Source of the DNA: Cricetomys ansorgei
Lineage: Eukaryota; Chordata; Mammalia; Rodentia; Nesomyidae
Reading direction: 5' to 3'
NCBI GenBank assembly: GCA_026225945.1
Contig: JAMJFZ010001222.1
Coordinates: forward strand, 3,077,501 to 3,141,500
Length of the DNA stretch: 64,000 nt
The notes beneath the pieces were generated by a model that worked only from the letters and a program-made list of their open reading frames with translations, made no database searches and was not told the DNA's origin. Shown one piece after another: positions 59,607 to 64,000 of the stretch; within the stretch, counting starts at the first letter, position 1, and every line of letters starts with the position of its first letter. Made by a program: the position numbers and the translations under genes.

Positions 59607-59765
59607 TTGTTGTTATTTGTTTTGTTTTTCAAGTCAGGTTTTCTCTGTTGTAACTCTGGCTGTCCTGGAACTCACTCTGTTGACCAGGCTGGCCTCTAAC
59701 TCAGAAATCCACCTGCCTCTGCCTCCCAAACAATGGGATCAAAGGCATGTGCCACCACTGCCCAA
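59607..59765 (-). repeat. B1 SINE
   Basis: Full antisense B1, 'ttctctgttgtaactctggc'. Confidence 0.9.
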
Positions 59766-60049
59766 ATGATACAGATCTTAAGCATAGCATTTAAATTGAT
59801 AGCTAACAAAGGCAACACATTAGGATCACATACTAGTTTAATAACTGGAAATTATTAAGCTATCCAAGGTTAGTAAAACGTGAAAATCAGATATCCTATT
59901 TGTGTATACTTCTTATTTTTAAAGGATGCTTCCTCGTTTAGGTCAGTGTTTCTTACTTGGGGACAGTTGCTACACAGGAGACATTTGGCCCTATTTGGAG
60001 ATATTTTTGGTTGGTACAACTTGAGGTGGAGGGTTAAGAGGAAATGGCC

Positions 60050-60292
60050 AGTGTGGTGACACATTCTCTAATCACAGTGCTTGGAAGTCAGAAGCAGGCA
60101 GATCTCTTGAGTTAGAGGCTAGCACATGTACATAATGAGTTCCAGGCTAGCCAGGGCTACCCAATGAAATCCTGTCTCATATAAGTGGGTTGATTGGTCT
60201 TAGTTACTGTGTCGCATTTTAAGACTAGAAATATAACTTAGTGGTAGAGTGCTTACATGTCATGGTCTGGGTTCATTCTCTAGCAATGGGGG
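60050..60292 (+). repeat. B1 then ID SINE
   Basis: B1 at about 60050-60180 and ID at about 60222-60292, ending about 80 bp before Amd1 exon 2. Confidence 0.7.
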
Positions 60293-60372
60293 ATAAAGAT
60301 TTTCTTACAAAGAATAAAGAAGTCAGGTAGAAATAGTACGGTTTTTAATTGTATTTTTTTGTTGAATAATAG

Positions 60373-60459
60373 ATCCGAGTGGGATGTCCTTTTGAAGGAT
60401 GTGCAATGCTCAATCATAAGTGTGACAAAGACTGACAAGCAGGAAGCTTATGTACTCAG
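60373..60459 (+). CDS. Amd1: Amd1 coding exon 2
   Basis: Acceptor ag at 60371-60372, donor gt at 60460-60461, 87 bp. It completes Arg37 and encodes [20 protein letters not shown] through YVL, residues 38-65, ending two bases into Ser66. It matches the conserved stretch just before the self-cleavage site. The reading phase is preserved at both junctions. Confidence 0.97.
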
Positions 60460-61082
60460 GTAAAAGTGTTAAACTAAGTCTGTGTTTGGCATACCCAGAC
60501 GTTTGTCAAAATGCTTACTTATGTACCCTGCCAAGTATATGATGTGTAAAACCATTCATTTCCTCACGGAATGAATATTGTCTAGTTAAATGAAGAAGTA
60601 TGTGAGAGCAGAGATAAAGCATGTGTTTAGTGAAGTGGTAAGTATACAACCATACTAGCCATATTTGCTTAGACTTAGGGTTAGGGAATGTGATATAAAA
60701 CTGAATACTATTCACTCTTAAGAAAAATGAAATTACACACAATTGAAGGAAAATGGTGGACTTGGAATGTATACTACTTAAGCAAGGTATCGGGAGAAAT
60801 GTATGTTCAGAATCTCACACAATAATTGTGAATGTATGTGTGTGTGGAGGAAGACTGAGAAAAGCTAGATATTTGGGGATATGAGGAAGGGCTGAATGCA
60901 GGTTATGGGCACTAGAAAAACTAATTGTTTTTCTAGTTCTGATTATGTTTTTGTTGTGGTGAAAAAGTACATAAAATACATTCAGTGGTGATGTAAAACT
61001 CGCGGATATTGATGCAATAATAGGTTAATTATATTCTCAATAATACATGATGTGGTAATGATCTTGTGACTTTCTGTTGCAG

Positions 61083-61209
61083 TGAGAGTAGCATGTTTGT
61101 CTCCAAGAGACGTTTCATTTTGAAGACATGTGGTACCACCCTCTTACTGAAAGCACTGGTTCCCCTGTTGAAGCTTGCTAGGGATTACAGTGGGTTTGAC
61201 TCAATTCAA
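61083..61209 (+). CDS. Amd1: Amd1 coding exon 3 with processing site
   Basis: 127 bp; it finishes Ser66 and encodes residues 67-108. It begins [19 protein letters not shown], so it carries Glu67-Ser68, the bond cut autocatalytically to give the beta and alpha chains, with Ser68 becoming the pyruvoyl group. Cys82, a proton donor in catalysis, is also present. It ends with Gln108 in phase 0 before gtaagt at 61210. Confidence 0.97.
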
Positions 61210-61314
61210 GTAAGTACTCAAGACACATTATTTGAAACTGATTAATAGTTTCTGATTGGTTGGATTTTAAATATTTTTACCTCGTAAAGGAAAGAATGCC
61301 ATTAAGATATCAGA

Positions 61315-61660
61315 ATTTTGGTTTCTTTGCACTTGTGGTTGGGACTGACCCCAAGGCTTCATAATGCTAGTCAAATGATCTGTCACTAAACTGTACTGCC
61401 CGCCTTACGGATACTGTTTTGGGGCTTTGGCTTTTTCAGTTTGTAAAACAGGATGTTATTATGTACACCAGGCTTTCCTCACACTCAATCCTGCTGCCTC
61501 TTCCAGAGTTCTGGAATTACAGGTTGATGTTACCACATCCAGCCTACTTTTGGGTGTATGGAGTGGGGTCTGGTTTAGAGCCCTGGCTGTTCTCAAACTT
61601 ATGCTCTTGCTTTGGTGTCCATAGTGCTAAGATTAAAGCTGTGAACTACTATACCCTGCT
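61315..61660 (-). repeat. ID/B1 remnants in Amd1 intron 3
   Basis: ID-like antisense at about 61325-61400. B1 antisense pieces at about 61425-61545 and about 61575-61655. Confidence 0.55.
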
Positions 61661-61964
61661 CACTAATAGTTTTGATAGTTGCTCAACCATCCTTGTAAGA
61701 CATCTAAAACATGACACTTAAGTTGTGTTGCTGAGTATTGAAAAACACTTGCCATGCAAGCGTGACAAATCTTTAGTATTGTCCTCTGACTGCCATACGC
61801 ACCCGTGGTACACATGCACAATGATAATAATAATTAACTATTTGTATTGTCCCATAGGTTTTGCCTACTTAATTTTTATAAACCACTACTCCAAGCTGAA
61901 TGTTGTGGTTGCACACTTGAAATTCCAGTTCTTTGGTTTTGGAGGCTAAAGCAGGAGGAATGTG

Positions 61965-62115
61965 ACTAGTTTATGTGTGTGCCATGTGTGTGCTTAGTGC
62001 CCACGGAGGCCAGAATAGGGCATCAGATTCCCTGGAACTGAAGTTACAGAGAGCTTGTAAACCTCCTTGTGAGTGCTGGAAATCAAACTTACGGCCTTTA
62101 AGAGAGTTTCTACTT
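61965..62115 (-). repeat. B2 SINE fragment
   Basis: 'gattccctggaactgaagtt' and 'gtgagtgctggaaatcaaac'; its right end lies about 230 bp before exon 4. Confidence 0.7.
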
Positions 62116-62346
62116 TAGGAAGAAATGTACTTTGTTTCTGTGATTCTGACCCATGTTTTTTTCCTCTGTTTCAGCTTAAGTATGTTGCAGTAGTGATAGT
62201 GTGCATACTAATTCGTTCTGGTAGCTAATTTGTGTGCTTCACAATTGCAACTTGAAATATTTGCAAGATTTTGATTTTGTTGACTTTTCTATATGTAGAA
62301 AATTGCTTTAGAAAAAAATCTTAAAGATCTCTTTCTCTCTTTTAAG

Positions 62347-62449
62347 AGCTTCTTTTATTCTCGTAAGAATTTCATGAAGCCTTCTCACCAAGGGTACCCA
62401 CACCGGAATTTCCAGGAAGAAATAGAGTTTCTTAATGCAATTTTCCCAA
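62347..62449 (+). CDS. Amd1: Amd1 coding exon 4
   Basis: 103 bp after a pyrimidine-rich acceptor (ctctcttttaag). It encodes residues 109-142 ([20 protein letters not shown] and on to AIFP) and ends one base into Asn143 before gtaagt. No stop or frameshift is seen. Confidence 0.97.
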
Positions 62450-62957
62450 GTAAGTAAAAGTAGAGCATAATAATTCTTGTCTTTCAAATTTTAAAGGTGC
62501 AATCATTTAAAGATGGATGAGTGTTTTGTTGTTTGTTTTGGTTTTGGTTTCAGAGACAGGGTCTCATGTAGGCCTGGCTGGTCTGGGGCTAGTTGGGGGC
62601 TAGTCTGGAACTAGCTGGGTAAACCAGTGGGCCTGGGACTCCAGGGATCATTTGGACTGGTTTGCTACGTAAGAGCATGCATATGTGTGAATGTAGTGCT
62701 TGCTATACAGTATTCCATGCTTTATATTTTTTTCTGCGTATCTGGATGTTATAAAGATTTCAGAAACATTTGTGTGATTAACAGTACAATTGTATTGTGT
62801 GCTTGTAAAAATGCCATGTTGCTGGATAGACAGAGCCTCATGGAAAGTGAGGCAATGGGCATGTGCCTGTAGCCCTGCTTACTATGCAGACTGAAGGAGC
62901 CCTTGAGTCTAAGCATTCAAGGCCAGGCTGGGCCAGATGTTGAGAACTTGTTTCAGA

Positions 62958-63165
62958 AACAGCTGGGGAGATAGCTCAATTAGTTGTAAGTTGCTTGCTG
63001 TACAGAGACCCAAATATGATCTTCAATACCTATATTTAAATAAAAACAGCCCACCAGGTATGGTGGCTGTTTGTAATGCTGGTGCTAGGGAGGCAGAGAC
63101 TGGCAGATTCCTGTGGCTTATAGCCTAGCCTATTCTGCACACTTCCGGCTAATGTCTCAAACACA
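62958..63165 (+). repeat. RSINE1/B4-type SINE
   Basis: 'agctggggagatagctcaat' head, then a B1-like middle and 'taatgtctcaaac' end. Confidence 0.65.
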
Positions 63166-63270
63166 AAGGTAGATAGCTCTAAACCTAGGATACCTTAGTA
63201 ACTGTAAAATCACTTAACCTTAATAACTCTGTAAAATCAGTTACAGGAATGGATTTAAAGGTGAAAATCT

Positions 63271-63357
63271 GGGGTAAGGTATGTGTAGCTCACAAATAGT
63301 GGTGAATGCATAATTCTTAGCATGCATGAGGCCCTGAATTTGATCTTCAATGCTGTA
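63271..63357 (+). repeat. ID-like SINE
   Basis: 'agcatgcatgaggccctgaa'. Confidence 0.65.
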
Positions 63358-63639
63358 AGAAATAAGACTTCAGACTTTTGCCAGTGGTTTATGACATCAA
63401 ACATGTGCTGCCTGAGAGTGGGGGGGAGTATTTACTTGGTGTCATTTCCAAGATGGTTTACTGTGCTGAGGGAAATCTTAACTGCTTGGGAAGGATATGT
63501 AAGTAAAACAGCTTGTATTAATTAGAAGCACAGAAAAGTAAGCAAATTCCATGCCCTGTGGAGTTTCAGGAAGAAAGTCAGCTGGCATTTTCTTACCCAT
63601 TTAGGGTCGAGTATCAGTGACAGCCAGAGAAAATGTGTT

Positions 63640-63815
63640 TAAGAGCAAGGGGTGGAGCTTTAGTGACTTAAGCACTTGTTCTTTCGGAGGACCCAGGTTT
63701 GGTTAGTGGCACCCACATAGTCGTTGGCATGCCCTCTTCTGACCTTTATGGGCACAAAGTACCCATGTGGTGCCAGCAAAATGCACATACACATCAAACA
63801 AATCTTTAAAAGGGG
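63640..63815 (+). repeat. B2 SINE before Amd1 exon 5
   Basis: 'ctttcggaggacccaggttt', ending 'aaatctttaaaag' about 40 bp before the exon 5 acceptor. Confidence 0.75.
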
Positions 63816-63856
63816 AGCAAAGGAGATGGTTTTTTAAATGTTCTCTTTCCTTATAG

Positions 63857-63899
63857 ATGGAGCAGCATATTGTATGGGACGTATGAACTCTGACTGTTG
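63857..63899 (+). CDS. Amd1: Amd1 coding exon 5
   Basis: 43 bp between ttatag and gtatgt. It completes Asn143 and encodes GAAYCMGRMNSDC (144-156) plus two bases of Trp157. The remaining exons, with Ser229 and His243, lie beyond the right edge. Confidence 0.95.
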
Positions 63900-64000
63900 G
63901 TATGTGATTTTGACTTTGGTTTGGTTTTGTTGCCCTTGTGCGTGGGTTTTTTGAGGGGAGGTGGGTGTTGTTTTAAGCTAGACTTGGTAGCCAAAACTTG

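Larger units (their letters stand above)
52017..60372 (+). other. Amd1: Amd1 intron 1
   Basis: The first 0.9 kb is CpG island; the rest is B1, B2 and B3 SINEs and three URR1 fragments. No alternative coding exon was recognised. Confidence 0.85.
51578..64000 (+). other. Amd1: Amd1 gene, 5' part (transcribed region)
   Basis: Amd1 encodes S-adenosylmethionine decarboxylase, a cytosolic pyruvoyl enzyme that makes the aminopropyl donor for spermidine and spermine. The window covers the promoter, 5' UTR with uORF, coding exons 1-5 and introns 1-4 (about 8.4, 0.6, 1.1 and 1.4 kb), ending inside intron 5. Spliced exons give 470 coding bases, about 157 of the roughly 334 residues usual for the family. 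All junctions are GT-AG and the frame is open throughout, so this is the working multi-exon gene and not one of the processed Amd pseudogenes known in rodents. Confidence 0.95.

Overview
This is a piece of a muroid rodent nuclear genome. It is packed with rodent SINEs (B1, B2, B3, B4/RSINE1, ID), rodent L1 3' ends, old LTRs and URR1-type DNA transposon copies, plus microsatellites, and its genes are split by GT-AG introns. Several full B1 copies share a right end containing 'agagttacaacagagaaacc'. From memory that is not the common mouse or rat B1 form, so a cricetid or other non-Mus muroid is possible; I cannot fix the species.

Only two protein-coding genes are visible, and both are partial. 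They are divergent and about 34 kb apart. On the left, on the minus strand, is the first coding exon of Cdk19 (Mediator kinase) at 17222-17349. Its 5' UTR and CpG-island promoter lie to the right of the exon. Everything from 1 to 17221 is Cdk19 intron 1. On the right, on the plus strand, is Amd1 (S-adenosylmethionine decarboxylase): a TATA promoter near 51550, a long 5' UTR carrying the hexapeptide upstream ORF MAGDIS (51592-51612), and five coding exons (51907-52016, 60373-60459, 61083-61209, 62347-62449, 63857-63899). The last exon runs into an intron that leaves the window, so about 157 codons are present. From memory the Cdk19-Amd1 order and divergent orientation match human 6q21.

The gap between the promoters (about 17.8-51.5 kb) and all the introns hold no recognisable coding gene. 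The more informative repeats are: a 667-bp solo LTR inside a B2 with a 6-bp target duplication (44462-45128); an ERV LTR with a decayed tRNA-His-like primer binding site (28575-29110, minus) and a relative at 22927-23350; MaLR-type LTRs near 35.4-35.8 and 43.6-44.3 kb; L1 3' UTRs at 2.7-3.1, 35.8-36.3 and 40.2-40.6 kb; and several SINE-in-SINE insertions.

I see no undescribed biological system here. The strongest functional element outside the coding exons is the Amd1 polyamine-responsive uORF. The most useful second looks are the Tyr-to-Phe difference in Cdk19 exon 1 and the paired ZNF143-like sites in the Cdk19 promoter. SINE and LTR boundaries were set by eye and are good to about 5-20 bp unless said otherwise.
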